From Pleurostoma richardsiae (taxonomy: Eukaryota; Ascomycota; Sordariomycetes; Calosphaeriales; Pleurostomataceae): a stretch of 64,000 bases of DNA. Below, one piece after another: positions 49,445 to 59,820 of the stretch (position 1 is the first letter of the stretch; every line of letters starts with the position of its first letter). The translations under genes and the position numbers were made by a program. The stretch is taken from positions 62,001-126,000 of the forward strand of contig JANBVO010000055.1 of assembly GCA_030052745.1 (NCBI GenBank). The letters run 5' to 3'. The notes beneath the pieces were generated by a model, which saw nothing but the letters and a program-made list of their open reading frames with translations, ran no database searches and was not told the DNA's origin.

Positions 49445-51418
49445 TCATTCATCGTCCTTGGGCCACAGCAGCTCCCTCCTCCACAGGCACCGCACCATGA
49501 CCACGAACACCGCCGCCCACACCAGCACCAGGCAGCCGGCCGCGCAGCACCCGAAGACCTGCAGGCCGCGGCTGCCCAGAGCGCGCCCCAGCTGCTCCGT
49601 GGCCATGATCAGCGCCGTGTTGGGGAAGACGAAGCTGAACCAGGTGACGCTGAAGGGCAGCCGGCTGCGGCGGGCGCCCGGCCGCACGTACTTCCACAGG
49701 GAGCCGGCGGAGACCAGGAAGAACCAGGCGCTGAGGCCCCAGAGCCAGAGCCCGGCCGCGACGGAGAGCAGCTTGAGGATGACGATGGAGTGCGGCGTGC
49801 CCATGAAGTCGGGCGGGAGGATGTCGCCTGCTTGGTTGCCTAGGGCCACTTGAAAAGGGGGGGAAGATCCAGCAGATTAGCAGGCGGTCCGACTTATACC
49901 CTTAGGCCTCGAGGGCGAGATACTCAAGGCAGCGCGGGAAACTCACCGAGTCCAGCAGAAGTGAACGCGCTAGGTCCGAGGGAGATAAACTGCAGAGTAT
50001 GTCAGCCGCTTCTTGCCGTCGCGAACCAGAGTGTACGCTTTCACTCACCATAGCAGGCCGCTGAGCGTCGCGAGGCAGCTTCTGGGTCATGAGCCGGTAT
50101 ATGAAAGCGGCGCAGATGGTGAACGAAATGAGGAACCCCGTGCCCTGCGCCGTCACGGCGGCCATCGCAATAGCTACTCCGTTAAGCACATCCATCCTCC
50201 CGACCTGGACCGCCGAGGCCACGAGGCTACTTGCAAAGGGGGCGGATAAGAGGAGGGGGTAGGCGGGGAAGACCCAGACTGGTGTCATTGTGTGTATGGG
50301 AAAGATGCTTGGTCATGTTCAGCACTCCGAAATGAGCGGCGGGGAGAGATTGATCTTAGCTTACAGTGTTGACCACAGCGACAAATACATACCCGCGCTG
50401 GTGAGCATGCTTGCCCCGAGGTAGAACCAGAACAGGACTTCCATGGTCCGTAGCAACCAGACGCTTGTATTTGGGACTCCGTACTGGCAGACGTTCACCA
50501 GGATCGTGGCGATGCTGACACGGTCTTAGCAGAGTGGCCTACAGCAAGTGCTGGTGCCGTTGTCGGGGGTAGGCCGTAACTCACGAGACCAGCTGGCAGA
50601 GGATTAGCCACTAGCTGCAGAAGCACCGTTCTACGCAGGCCAGGGTACTCACGAAAGAAGGAACGAAGAGGGACTCGTACTGGTCGGTGAACGAGTCGGT
50701 GAAGCTTCCAGGCCGGAAGCGAAATCGTAGAGTCAGGAGGATGCTATTTGTCACGAAGAGGCACAGGTTGAAGATGAAGACGGCGATACCGAGAGCGTCA
50801 AGCCATTCGGCTCGGAAAGGAACTGCTTTCTAGTCAGTTCCTATATATCTGCTCTCCATAGCATTCTCGGATAGATAGAAACATACTTGACCAGAGAACG
50901 CTGCCAACACCCCCAGTAGCCTCCGAGTCGGTCAGCGATCTCTCCTTGTATCATAGTAGTATGCAGAGCAAAGCAAAGCAAAGAGACCGACCCACCATTG
51001 TCATGGTGAACCACGTCCACTGGAAGCAAGCTATGCGGTCTTTGATCCCGACTCTCATGGGGTTTCTACCCTTTCCCGTGGCCATCATGTTGTTGAGACT
51101 GGAAGAGCTGGTGTTGTTCGCAGGACCTCTCCTCGTCTTCTCAGGATCTCGGACGGATCTGCTACGTGCCCGGCCGCTTGGGGGAGAAGGGGGGAACCGG
51201 AACTCTTCAGTTGGCGATTCATAGCCGCTTGTGGCAGCCAATACCTGGCGGCTCATTTTGCCCCCTGGAGAAGCGAGATACTCTCTCGGCCGTTTTGGGG
51301 ATACCCTTTCTTGTACGAGGGAGCTAGGGACGAGGTCGGCTTCTCCGGGGACGATGCCGGCACTGGGCAGCGTTGACTGTAACTTGGAAGCAGAAACAAG
51401 ATGTGCTACTAATGCCAT
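49445..51418 (-). CDS. SLAC1/TehA-family transporter (malate/C4-dicarboxylate or sulfite type)
   Basis: Eight exons on the minus strand: 50996-51418, 50887-50920, 50653-50822, 50585-50592 (8 nt), 50365-50514, 50049-50307, 49947-49989 and 49445-49848, giving about 496 residues. Residues 1-125 are hydrophilic and Ser/Arg-rich, probably cytosolic. The ten-helix membrane domain begins at ACFQWTWFTMTM-ATGGV, a family hallmark, and includes FVPSFLVSIATILVN, TMTPVWVFPAYPLLL, FISLGPSAFTSAGL and SVTWFSFVFPNTALI. These match fungal malic-acid permease/sulfite-pump (Mae1/Ssu1-like) proteins; TFPIHTMTPVW-type wording favours the Mae1-like branch, but the substrate cannot be fixed. Every splice is GT-AG and frame-consistent, introns of 57-98 nt. 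It converges with the RasGEF gene. Confidence 0.9.
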
Positions 51419-52698
51419 GAGAGGCCACTAAGTTATGAGGGCGGTCGGCTCGTGGGCGTCGCTGTGTTGAGAGAACCAAGGGACACCAAATATGCACCAT
51501 CCCACTGTGATATTGCCTGTCTGTCTAATACACTTGAGCCCCTCCAAGGAACCGCAGCCAGGGAGTAAAAGAGCGAACAGACAGGTCCTAAAGAAATAGA
51601 GCCGCTACTTCAGCTAGCAGAATGGAATATTCAAGGTACCTAGGGGTTGGGCGGCGGGGGCATGAGGTATATAAAGAGAGCTGGGTGTGCCGATAAGGGA
51701 CAGTTGGTCACGCTGGTGCCAGTCACGCCCGCCGAGAGGGCGATCGGCATGTGCCACCATCACCACCACCACTCCGGTGTGTCCAGAGCGGTAGTTCGGC
51801 ATCTTAGTCGACCTCCCATCCATCGCCTTAGGTAACGCCAGGTATTACAGGGGAATAGCGGCCGGGCTATATCCACAGTTGCATCCGGGGCCCATCCGAA
51901 CGAGTCAGCCTGTGCGGATGCTCAGCGGGCTGGGAGTTGCTCAGCGCGGAGTGCGTTCTCTTTGATTAAGAGCCTGGCTGAGGAAGCGACAAAACTGCAG
52001 CGATCACGGCTGATCCCCCCGCATTGCTGGCTGGCCTCGAGCTGGAGATGTGTTTGACAGGCTTGGCAGGCTAGAGAAGTGCCATGTGGTCAGTTCACAC
52101 CGTTGCCGACTGCGGGGTGGCCAGCTGCCGGGTTTTTTAGCGAGCGATGGCGGGGTGAATCCGTGAAAGCCCACTGGAGAAAGTTCGGGTTTGACAAGAT
52201 ACAAGCAAGACGGTAGATACGGAGATCCTAGATGTTCCTTCCTCTTGGACTTGTATGAAGCTGAGGTACATATGTACACTACGGATGTACACATTGACGA
52301 CCCGTGCAGAATTTATTATCAAATATGAGTCTATCCACGCCTGTTCCTCTGTTTCTGCCGACAACAATCATTGCAGAGCCTTCGCCTAGAGCCTCGTTTC
52401 TGCTACCTTTGCGGCGCCCATGGGCTCGAAGTGCTAATCACCACTCATGCTAGCTGACTGACCCGTACAGATGCTTCGACCTCTAGACTGCGCAAGCAAC
52501 TGCATATACTTCTCTCCCTTCTTCTGGCCCTTACAAGATGCCCAATGAATACCTGCAGCTTGACTCTCCTTTCCGTTCTGCTTCGAGTTGACCACGCAGC
52601 TATGCAGTGATAGCCGCCCTTACACTATCGCTGGTCTCTCCCTCGCCCTCTGGGACCAATGTTCCTATTCTTTCGCCTGACTTTATGCCTGTGCTGCT
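51419..52698. promoter_or_regulatory. Divergent upstream region of the transporter and the acidic unknown gene
   Basis: About 1.3 kb between start codons. It holds a perfect TATATAAA at 51668-51675 on the plus strand, a run of CAC/CAT codon-like repeats near 51,756-51,773, and a CCTAGG/GGTACC motif near 51,637. No gene is convincing; the 62-codon frame after the TATA string is not credible. Confidence 0.4.
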
Positions 52699-54680
52699 AT
52701 GGCATCTACCGTTCTTGATCTAGGAAGCCTCAACTTATCTAGCAGACACTCTCGCAACTCACTGACTGTCTCGTCTGCTGCGTCCATATCACTCCCAGTA
52801 TCTTGGACTGGTCCGTGCTTGGCATCAACTCTAGCGGAGAGGGTCAGCACCGGACGCTTATGGGTCGCGCGAGGGGCCTCGTGCCAGCTTGAGATAGAAG
52901 CGACATATCTTGACGAGACCCCACACCCTCTTTCATTAGGAGACAGTGGCATTCACCGAGGCTTCCTGGCAGAAACCGTCAAGGAATGTTCTGTAAGCTG
53001 TTCCCTCACATGCGTTGGCATCTTGCGCTTACAGAACTTGCAGATATGGGCCGAACTGGGCCTCACTTTGAGTGTGGAAGACAGAGAAGTCCTAGGGGAT
53101 TCCGAAACTGCCTCTTATACGCGTCTGGTGTTTTGCATTCGACACCCCGGGTCCTCATCAGGTCTTCTAGCTCCCGAGGGCGTTGCATGTGCGAGTTTTC
53201 TAACACTGTCCGTCAAATTTACCTTCCAGAAGATGAGAAACAGCATTGGCACAAGGCGTTCCCGGAGACTACAAGCTTCGACTAGACAAGGATCCCCAGC
53301 GGTGACCAGAAGGGCAGGGGCAAGGAAGCGAGTCCAGCCGAGTGGAGAGGAAGTGCCTCTTGATGCTTCATCTAGCATCGGTATAGGGACTGAGGCGATG
53401 GGAAGTCCCAGTTCTGCCAGTCCAGGGCTCGAGAGCGAAAAGAATTCTTCCAATCCTACTATGGTCGATTATCAGGGCGACATGGCACTGCTTGTCAACG
53501 CAGCCTTCTACATCCTAATCGGCATCAAGAAGAGGATGGTCGGTGTACTCATCGAACGAACGTCGATGCCCGTCTCCTTGCTCGACGTCGCGCCAGCAGT
53601 TTTCAGCGCTCATTTTGCAGAGGTATGTGCGCCAGCCCGCGAAGCCCGTTACGTCTCTAAATAGTCTACACACAGGCCGTTACCTCTCGCATACAACTCT
53701 TGCCACATATCTCCTCACTTCTTGCCGCGCTCACGAAGGCGCAATCTCCGAGCCTAAGGCGGAAAATAGGAGATCTACTCGACAATAGCGCAGATCATGC
53801 CGGAGACCAGACGATGGGCATGGCTTTGTCGCCGTCGCCAGACGTCTATGGAGTTATCAGCCAGAGGCTCTCTGTGCTCGTGCGGTCAAACATGCTCTCG
53901 TCGCCAATGACGAAGCGACCCGAGCCGCAGGCAACGAGGAGTGGCTCCCCCAGACCTGGCAGTGCCGAAGATTCCATTAATGTCGATGTGGCTGAGCTAC
54001 TGGGCAACACTGGCGTCGACGGATACACCCAAATGCTGGAGGAAGGATATAACTGGGAGACACAACATCCGGACCTTTTTGAAGAATTCTATGCTGATTC
54101 CGACGAAGATGAGGAAATGTGGTATGATGCCGAGATGGCCATGGACGCCTATGACGACTCTTACCATGAGCCGTATGTCATTTGCGACGGGGACGACATC
54201 CGCCAATCTGTTGTTGCTTATGATGATCCAGGGACCTCGCAAGAGGGATTGTCTCAGCATAGTGAAAATTTCGGCCGCTTTCAGTCCCACCTCCTGGATG
54301 AGTCTCGCGACTATATGTATGAGATCTCTCCTGTCCGCCCAGCACTTCAGCTCGATGACTATGGCCAAAGCCAGCCTGAAGGTGACGGCTGGGCTGAAGG
54401 GGGTATTTACGACGAGAATGATGCTAGGATGTTTTCGGAGACCGCCGATGCAGAACAATTTCATCAGGACATATACGAACCAGAAGCCGTATTTCAAGAC
54501 TATCCGCCAGGCTTAGCAGAGGAATATGAATACGACTGTCTTTTAGAGAGGCTGGCCGAGGAATCAATTGCGTCACAAGGCTCCGTTAATGTTTCCTACC
54601 ATGATGAGTTGTGTGCGGGAGACGCGGGAGAGACCTTTGGAGTTGATATCGCAGTTCCCGATGTATTAGAGCGTTGGTAA
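52699..54680 (+). CDS. Unknown protein with acidic C-terminal half
   Basis: Exons 52699-52992, 53035-53622 and 53676-54680 give about 628 residues. The first 290 residues are of mixed character, with a basic stretch (TRRSRRLQASTRQ) and a hydrophobic segment (MALLVNAAFYILIGIKKRMV, about 253-272). Residues 300-330 form helices (ISSLLAALTKAQ). From about residue 395 the protein becomes strongly acidic with DSDEDEEMWYDAEMAMDA and many aromatic residues. No family was recognised. Intron 1 is only 42 nt (GTAAGC...GCTTACAG), is a multiple of three and has no stop, so the frame is also open if it is kept. Intron 2 (53 nt, GTATGT...CACACAG) is needed, because reading through it hits a stop. The start is the first ATG of the frame. 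Confidence 0.7.
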
Positions 54681-55122
54681 CTAGGAAGCGAAGAGCAGAG
54701 CATACGTGGTATCCGAGCAGTTTCATTTATATAGTGGCCATTCGAAAACAGATATCCAGGAATTAGAGGTGCAAGACGCGGCCCGCAGTCGTCAAGCACT
54801 CAACATGACCCGAGACGAAAATATACAAGAATATCCTTTCGCCTCATCCACAACGTCATTTCCAACACCCAAAAATATCGTACCAACAGCGTCACCATGC
54901 TTTGACTTCACCCCGGGTCGTCCAGCTGCGTTCAGGATGCTGGGCGACTGAGGTTTCTCCTTCCTCTCCCCTTCGCTCGGCGCACGCAATCCATCAGAGG
55001 GAGACCGTCGTTCCGTCTAGATTCGCACGTTTGAGACGGGAATTCGGCTCGCAGGACCCTCCTCCTCCTCCAACCCAGATCTCACACATGAGCCGAGAAC
55101 TTCAAAACTATCGCCTCCGCGT
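54681..55122. other. Convergent 3' spacer
   Basis: About 440 bases lie between the stops of the acidic unknown gene and the small membrane protein. Short frames only; I see no other feature. Confidence 0.5.
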
Positions 55123-55359
55123 CTACCTCTGCGCCGGCGGCTTGGCACCGGGCTTCGCGGCAGCGCCCTTCTTGTCGCCCTTCTTCTTCCTCTGCTCGGG
55201 CTTCATGGTGGCGTAGTGGATGTACCAGATGAGGACGCACTGCAGGATGACGGCGACGAGGACGATGAGCAGGATGGTGAAGAGGATGGGCTGGTCGTTG
55301 AGGACGGCAACGGCCTGGGGCGTGGCGCCGATCTTGAGGAACCAGTCGAACTGACCCAT
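55123..55359 (-). CDS. Small single-pass membrane protein, unknown function
   Basis: An intronless minus-strand gene of 78 codons starting MGQFDWFLKIGATPQAVAVL. Residues 24-47 (QPILFTILLIVLVAVILQCV and onward) form one clear membrane helix followed by YIHYATMKPEQ and a Lys-rich tail (RKKKGDKKGAAAKPG). The Lys after the helix predicts a cytosolic C-terminus. The start codon follows a C/T-rich leader, and the codon use is GC-rich like its neighbours. The family was not recognised; a small ER or mitochondrial membrane subunit is conceivable but not shown. Confidence 0.65.
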   Translation of the reverse strand: MGQFDWFLKIGATPQAVAVLNDQPILFTILLIVLVAVILQCVLIWYIHYATMKPEQRKKKGDKKGAAAKPGAKPPAQR

Positions 55360-56303
55360 GATTCCGTGCGAAGGGTTGGTCTAGGCTGAGCGAAGGTGTC
55401 TTGTCGCCTAGGCGGTGGTTCAAGAGTACGCCGTGACGCTTGTCGCTACTGGGAGCCTGAGAGCGAGGGGAGCTGCCGTAGAGCGGGAGACGCTGCGGGA
55501 TGCAAGACAAAGACGATCACGACGAGGAAGAAGATCAAATGACGGTCTGCGACGCCTGCTCTGCAAGTCAATCGCTCTCCAGTGGAATAACAATGGCCAA
55601 GAAACAACGCTCGAGATCACCCGCGGAAAGGAAACAGAAGAAGTCGAAGGGATGAGAAGAGGAGATAGGAGGAAAGAAGAAAGCACACTTGCGCCAGGCT
55701 CTCGTCCCCTTGGGCAGAGAGCCGCCTTGCCGTCTTCGAAACCAGAGGCGTCGGGAATTGCCTCCATTAAGGGCTGTCCCTGGTCGCGGGCTAAACCGCG
55801 TTGGGGCATCTGCGCTGGGTTCTCAGACGCTCGTTTCAGGTCGCTGCGACAGAATCGCCTGACGGAGGGTTAGGTAAGCCCCTCTGATTGGTCAATGCTC
55901 TGGATCTTAGCTGAGCGTCCTCTTCGAGGAGCCGACGATGTATCTGGAGGAGACGGAGAAGACACGATTGCGCGTCTTCTCGGTCTCGAAATAGTTCAAA
56001 GTTGCTCGAGGCCGAATCTGGCGAAGGCTGAGCAACATGCCCCAGCACTGATACGGAACGTTGAATAGAGGGAAGTCAGGTGCAGAATCACGCGTCTAAG
56101 AACGAACCCCTGTCCGACGGGTAGTCCCGTTTGAAGCCTGATATTTTCGGCATCAAGAAATTTTGCCGGGCACGCTCGATCACCCGAAAAATTGCTGGAG
56201 AGCGACAAGCCCGTGCCGGATCAAGCTCCAGCGACACCCTTTCGGCCCTCCAGACACTGCTTCGTCTCTGGGACAGACGGTTTCTCGTGCGTCCCCGGCA
56301 GTC
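55360..56303. promoter_or_regulatory. Divergent upstream region of the small membrane protein and MRPS5
   Basis: About 0.94 kb separates the start codons. The minus strand is C/T-rich near 55,400-55,560, fitting the leader of the small gene. Frames of up to 152 codons are not believed to be genes. Confidence 0.4.
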
Positions 56304-57729
56304 ATGAGCGGTGTGGCACGACCAGCTGCCAGGGGCCTGCTAAGCAGGTCCCTGGCGGTCACCTCGAAGTCTCCCAACACCAGCTCGCCGTCGGGAGCAT
56401 GTCACCACTTCCACAGCTCCGCACAACTGGCGGCCCGGCGGAGGAGTCCCTTCAGGAATATTCCCGCGTGGGAGATGGGCCTGGGTAACAAGCCCGATGC
56501 GCTGGAGCGGTACACCAAGAACAAGTTCCCGGAGTACAGCGAGAAGGACAAGGTGCTCCTGAAGAACAAGTACACCGAGGCACAGATGGAGGCATTGGAG
56601 GCCGGCGAGGCGGCTATCGATCCCAAAGACCTCACGGTCCAGGGTCGTCTGCGGAGAGACCCCTATCGGTTACCATATATCGAGGATTTCAGCACGATCC
56701 GGCCCGTCGTCGACAAGCGGCCGCGGACGAAGCGGCCACCGAGCGCCAAGGCCATGAGGTCGCGCTTCATGGATCCCGACCAGTTCAGCGAGGACTTCTT
56801 CAAGTGGATAGCGTCTTTCCAGCCGAAAGACGTAGACTGGAAAGACATCAAAGACCCAGAAGTGCTGAAGGAGAACGTGAAGAGGGAGCTGGAGAGGTCC
56901 CCGCTGTCGGACGCGGAGCTGGAGGAGAAGATTGCAGAGTGGAGTCCCAAGGATGTGGACGAGCTGAAGTACTGGCTCGAGCGGTCGGCCATGACCGACA
57001 ACAACGAAGGCTCTCAGACGGCCCTGGCACCGGCCCTCCCGCACAAGGTGCCCGGCGTCGCCGGCCTGTACAAGAACCAGGAGGATCCGGCGGACCAAGG
57101 CCTCGACCCTGAAGGCGTGTACCAGACCCTGAAGAAGCAGACCGGAAAGCCGTTGAAGTACCTACTGGGTTTGAAGACGAAGGCGCTGGCCTCGAGAATG
57201 GTCGCTAACCAGACGCGTCTTGGAAAAGTGAGGAGGACCTGGACTATTTACATCGCTGGCGACGGAAACGGGCAGCTCGGCTTGGGCGAGGCCAAGTCTG
57301 TTGAACACAGGCAGGCGCACGAGAAGGCAAGGCTCCTGGCAATCAAGAACATGAGGCCCATCCCGAGATATGAGGATCGGACGATATTCGGCAACGTGGA
57401 GGCCAAGGTTGGAGCGACGGTCGTCCAGCTGTACAGTCGTCCACCAGGTACGTTACCAGGTGTCGTGCTCACCCCCATGGTACCAGACGGTTACTAACCC
57501 GCAGGCAGGTTTTGGTCTCCGAGTCTCGCACCGGATTTTCGAGATGGCCCGCGCTGCCGGCATCCAGGACCTTTCGGTTCGCACGCCTCGGTCGCGGAAC
57601 CCCATGAACACGGTCAAGGCCGCCTATAAGGCGTTGATGAGCCAGCGCGACCCTGAGGAGATCGCCATCGGCAGGGGCAAGAAGCTGGTCGACGTCCGGA
57701 AGGTGTACTACGGAGGGACTGTATATTAG
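56304..57729 (+). CDS. mrps5: Mitochondrial small-subunit ribosomal protein uS5m
   Basis: Exons 56304-57447 and 57509-57729, about 454 residues. The N-terminus MSGVARPAARGLLSRSLAV is a typical mitochondrial targeting peptide. Residues 50-320 are the fungal mitochondrial extension, with alpha-helical charged segments. The S5 N-terminal (dsRNA-binding-like) domain starts near RTWTIYIAGDGNGQLGLGEA and the C-terminal S5 domain after GFGLRVSHRIFEMARAAGIQ, ending VRKVYYGGTVY. The intron (61 nt, GTACGT...CGCAGGCAG, branch-like TTACTAAC) splits a Gly codon inside the S5 domain. The protein belongs to the head/shoulder of the mitoribosomal small subunit and helps decoding accuracy. It converges with DAD3, with about 220 bases between stops. 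Confidence 0.93.
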
Positions 57730-57950
57730 TTGTATATTTATTTGTATATCAGAGCCGTCGAGCTGGGGTGACGACGCCTCGTTGCATACAGCATAATCGC
57801 CAATTCCCACGCCCATTCGGTCGCAAGCCCTCATGTCGTGAAGTTTCATTTCCTTGTCCCTTGGGTATCATCCAGTCCTAGCCGCGTCACAATGCTCCCG
57901 CCGTGCCTCTCCATGCCAGCCGTGTCCACGTCCTCAATGCAGGTCATTCG

Positions 57951-58290
57951 TCACTCCGCTGCTTGACCGCTGCCCCAGTCGATCTCCTGCTGCAGGACGA
58001 TGCTGTAGACGCTCGCTTTGAGTAGTGTGAAGACAAGACTCGTCTTGCGCTCCAGCTCGCGCAGTCCGTCGAGGATCTCGGTGGTGGGCTGGGCGGCTAG
58101 GGTGTCTAGGATCGAAGCCAGCTGCAAAACTGTCAGAAACGAGCCTCGGCCAATTGCTGCTGGTGTCTCGTCTGCGCTCGCCTACCTTCTTCATGTTCTC
58201 CGCGAGGCGCTCATATTCTTCCAGCACCTCCTGCTCTAGGGGCGAGAGCTCCGGGTTGGAGAGCAGCGCGCCGGATCCTGCTTGCTCCAT
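57951..58290 (-). CDS. dad3: DASH complex subunit Dad3
   Basis: Exons 58186-58290 and 57951-58121 (minus strand), 91 residues, matching the small size of Dad3. The first exon encodes MEQAGSGALLSNPELSPLEQ and a helix ending ENMKK; the second, starting LASILDTLAAQPTTEILDGL, contains ERKTSLVFTLLKASVYSIVL, the most conserved Dad3 stretch. The intron is 64 nt with GTAGGC and TTTTGCAG. Dad3 is part of the ten-protein DASH/Dam1 ring that couples kinetochores to microtubules in fungi. It diverges from the COG-like gene with about 250 bases between starts. Confidence 0.92.
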
Positions 58291-58542
58291 CACCGGGTCG
58301 AGATGTGCTTGTGAATTGGTGGAAGGTCGCGTTTCGACGCGTAGATTGGACGTTGATCCGCGTGGGGTCTTTAGCAGAGATATCCGGATAGACCCCGCGC
58401 AATACCGGTTATAGCGATATTTTTGTGCAGGTACTAGAGCTTAAGATTCGATTGACGGGTTTCCAGTATGCCGCTGCATCCATCCTCTCCCACTGCTCTG
58501 CAACTTGTTACCACACACACATATTCACAGATCATTCTCAAC
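58291..58542. promoter_or_regulatory. Short divergent promoter of DAD3 and the COG-like gene
   Basis: Only about 250 bases separate the two start codons, so regulatory elements must be shared or overlapping. An in-frame upstream ATG for the COG-like gene lies at 58468. Confidence 0.45.
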
Positions 58543-59820
58543 ATGGCTTGGGACTCAAGATCCACAAGGCGGCGGCAGAACAGCAGCGTCTCCAACTCCT
58601 CGCGCAGCTTGCCCCTGCACGTCAGGCAGCCATCCAAGGGCCCCGTCCAGGCCAAGTCCGCACATGTGTCGGACCCGTTCCTGCAGTCCTTCCTGGACCC
58701 GGCCTTCGACGCCGCGGACTATCTAAACACAATCCTGCCGCCACTCCAGGGATCTAGCACTAGCAGCTCCTCATTAGCCGTGTCGAGGTCACAAGCCAAG
58801 CCGGTACAGCAGCAGCAGCCCGTACCGCTAGCGGAGCTCTCCGCCGAGGCGCAGACGCTGCTGACGCAGCTCAACGCCCACACGACACGGCTCACCAACA
58901 CGCTCACCCAGCTGACGGACGACATCCTCCGCAGCGGCAGCCGCCTCGCCTACGAGGTGGAGCTGCTGCGCGGCGAGGCGCTCGGCCTTGAGGAAACGCT
59001 CACGGACGGCCTGAGGGAGGACGTCGAGAAGTTCGTGCCGGGCGGGCTCGGTGGCAGCGGGGCCAAGCCCGCAGCAGGGGCAGCCTCCACGGACGGCAGC
59101 GGCCAGGAGGCCCGGCAGCGGCGGGCGTCGCTAGTCAGTGCCCCGTCCGAGGAGAAGGCCGAGAGTGCGGAGCCCTCAGCAGCGGCAGCAGCAGCAGAAG
59201 CGGCGGCGCCCAACGAGCCGCCGTACATCACCCACCTGCGGACGCTGACGCTCGTGCGGTCACGCCTGGAGTCGGTGATCAAGACCTTTGGCGACGCGAT
59301 GGAGTTCGTGCTCCCGCCCTCGGAGGTATCCGTCAGCTCGTCGTTCCTGTCCGTGTCGGCGCCGGACCCGGGGGCCGAGGCGGACAGCACGGAGGAGAAG
59401 GGCCAGCAGGTGCTGCAGCGGCTGCGGGACGAGGTCGCGGACTTGCTAGCGGGTGGTGGCGGGGGCGGGGAGAAGGACGGGGAGGGGGCGCCTGCTGCTG
59501 ACCCCGTGAAGGGAATCGAGGACGCGGCGCGGCGCATCGAGGAGCTGAAGGAGCTGGCGAGGGTGTGGAAGGGAACGGCGGAAGAGAAGGGCCGGGCGCG
59601 GTTCATTGAGAGCCTGGCGAAGATGGTCGAGGACAGGCACCGGGAGCTGCTGCGCGAGATGGAGCAGGACCGTCGCCGGGGTGGAGAGGATCCTGGCTCC
59701 GGGTCGAGGAGGGACGGCGGCGGCGGCCCGGCGGCGGAGGGCGGCGCAGGGGAGAGCAAGGGTTACGCGGGTGGGTATGGATTCATCAGCCAGCTGCAGA
59801 AGATTCGGAACGGACTGTGA
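58543..59820 (+). CDS. Probable conserved oligomeric Golgi complex subunit (Cog7-like)
   Basis: A single exon of about 425 residues from the ATG at 58543 (context CTCAACATGGCT). An in-frame ATG at 58468 would add 25 residues that look like leader sequence. The segment DPFLQSFLDPAFDAADYLN (about 47-65) resembles the N-terminal region of fungal Cog7-type proteins. Helices (ELSAEAQTLLTQLNAHTTRL, SRLAYEVELLRGEALGLEE) suggest the coiled-coil rod of tethering-complex subunits. Low-complexity Ala and Gly inserts separate THLRTLTLVRSRLESVIKTF and the C-terminal helix RIEELKELARVWKGTAEEKG. COG tethers retrograde vesicles at the Golgi. The assignment rests on remembered family features and is moderate; another vesicle-tether subunit is the alternative. 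Confidence 0.65.
   Translation: MAWDSRSTRRRQNSSVSNSSRSLPLHVRQPSKGPVQAKSAHVSDPFLQSFLDPAFDAADYLNTILPPLQGSSTSSSSLAVSRSQAKPVQQQQPVPLAELSAEAQTLLTQLNAHTTRLTNTLTQLTDDILRSGSRLAYEVELLRGEALGLEETLTDGLREDVEKFVPGGLGGSGAKPAAGAASTDGSGQEARQRRASLVSAPSEEKAESAEPSAAAAAAEAAAPNEPPYITHLRTLTLVRSRLESVIKTFGDAMEFVLPPSEVSVSSSFLSVSAPDPGAEADSTEEKGQQVLQRLRDEVADLLAGGGGGGEKDGEGAPAADPVKGIEDAARRIEELKELARVWKGTAEEKGRARFIESLAKMVEDRHRELLREMEQDRRRGGEDPGSGSRRDGGGGPAAEGGAGESKGYAGGYGFISQLQKIRNGL

Noticed and set aside
51647-51835. 62-codon frame with six His codons behind a TATATAAA
   Set aside because: The CAC/CAT run is a plain microsatellite in spacer DNA, too short to support a gene, and there is no other vector-like sequence to suggest cloning contamination.
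58950-59759. 269-codon minus-strand frame inside the COG-like gene
   Set aside because: Antisense shadow rich in Ser and Pro; the plus-strand frame is longer and structured.
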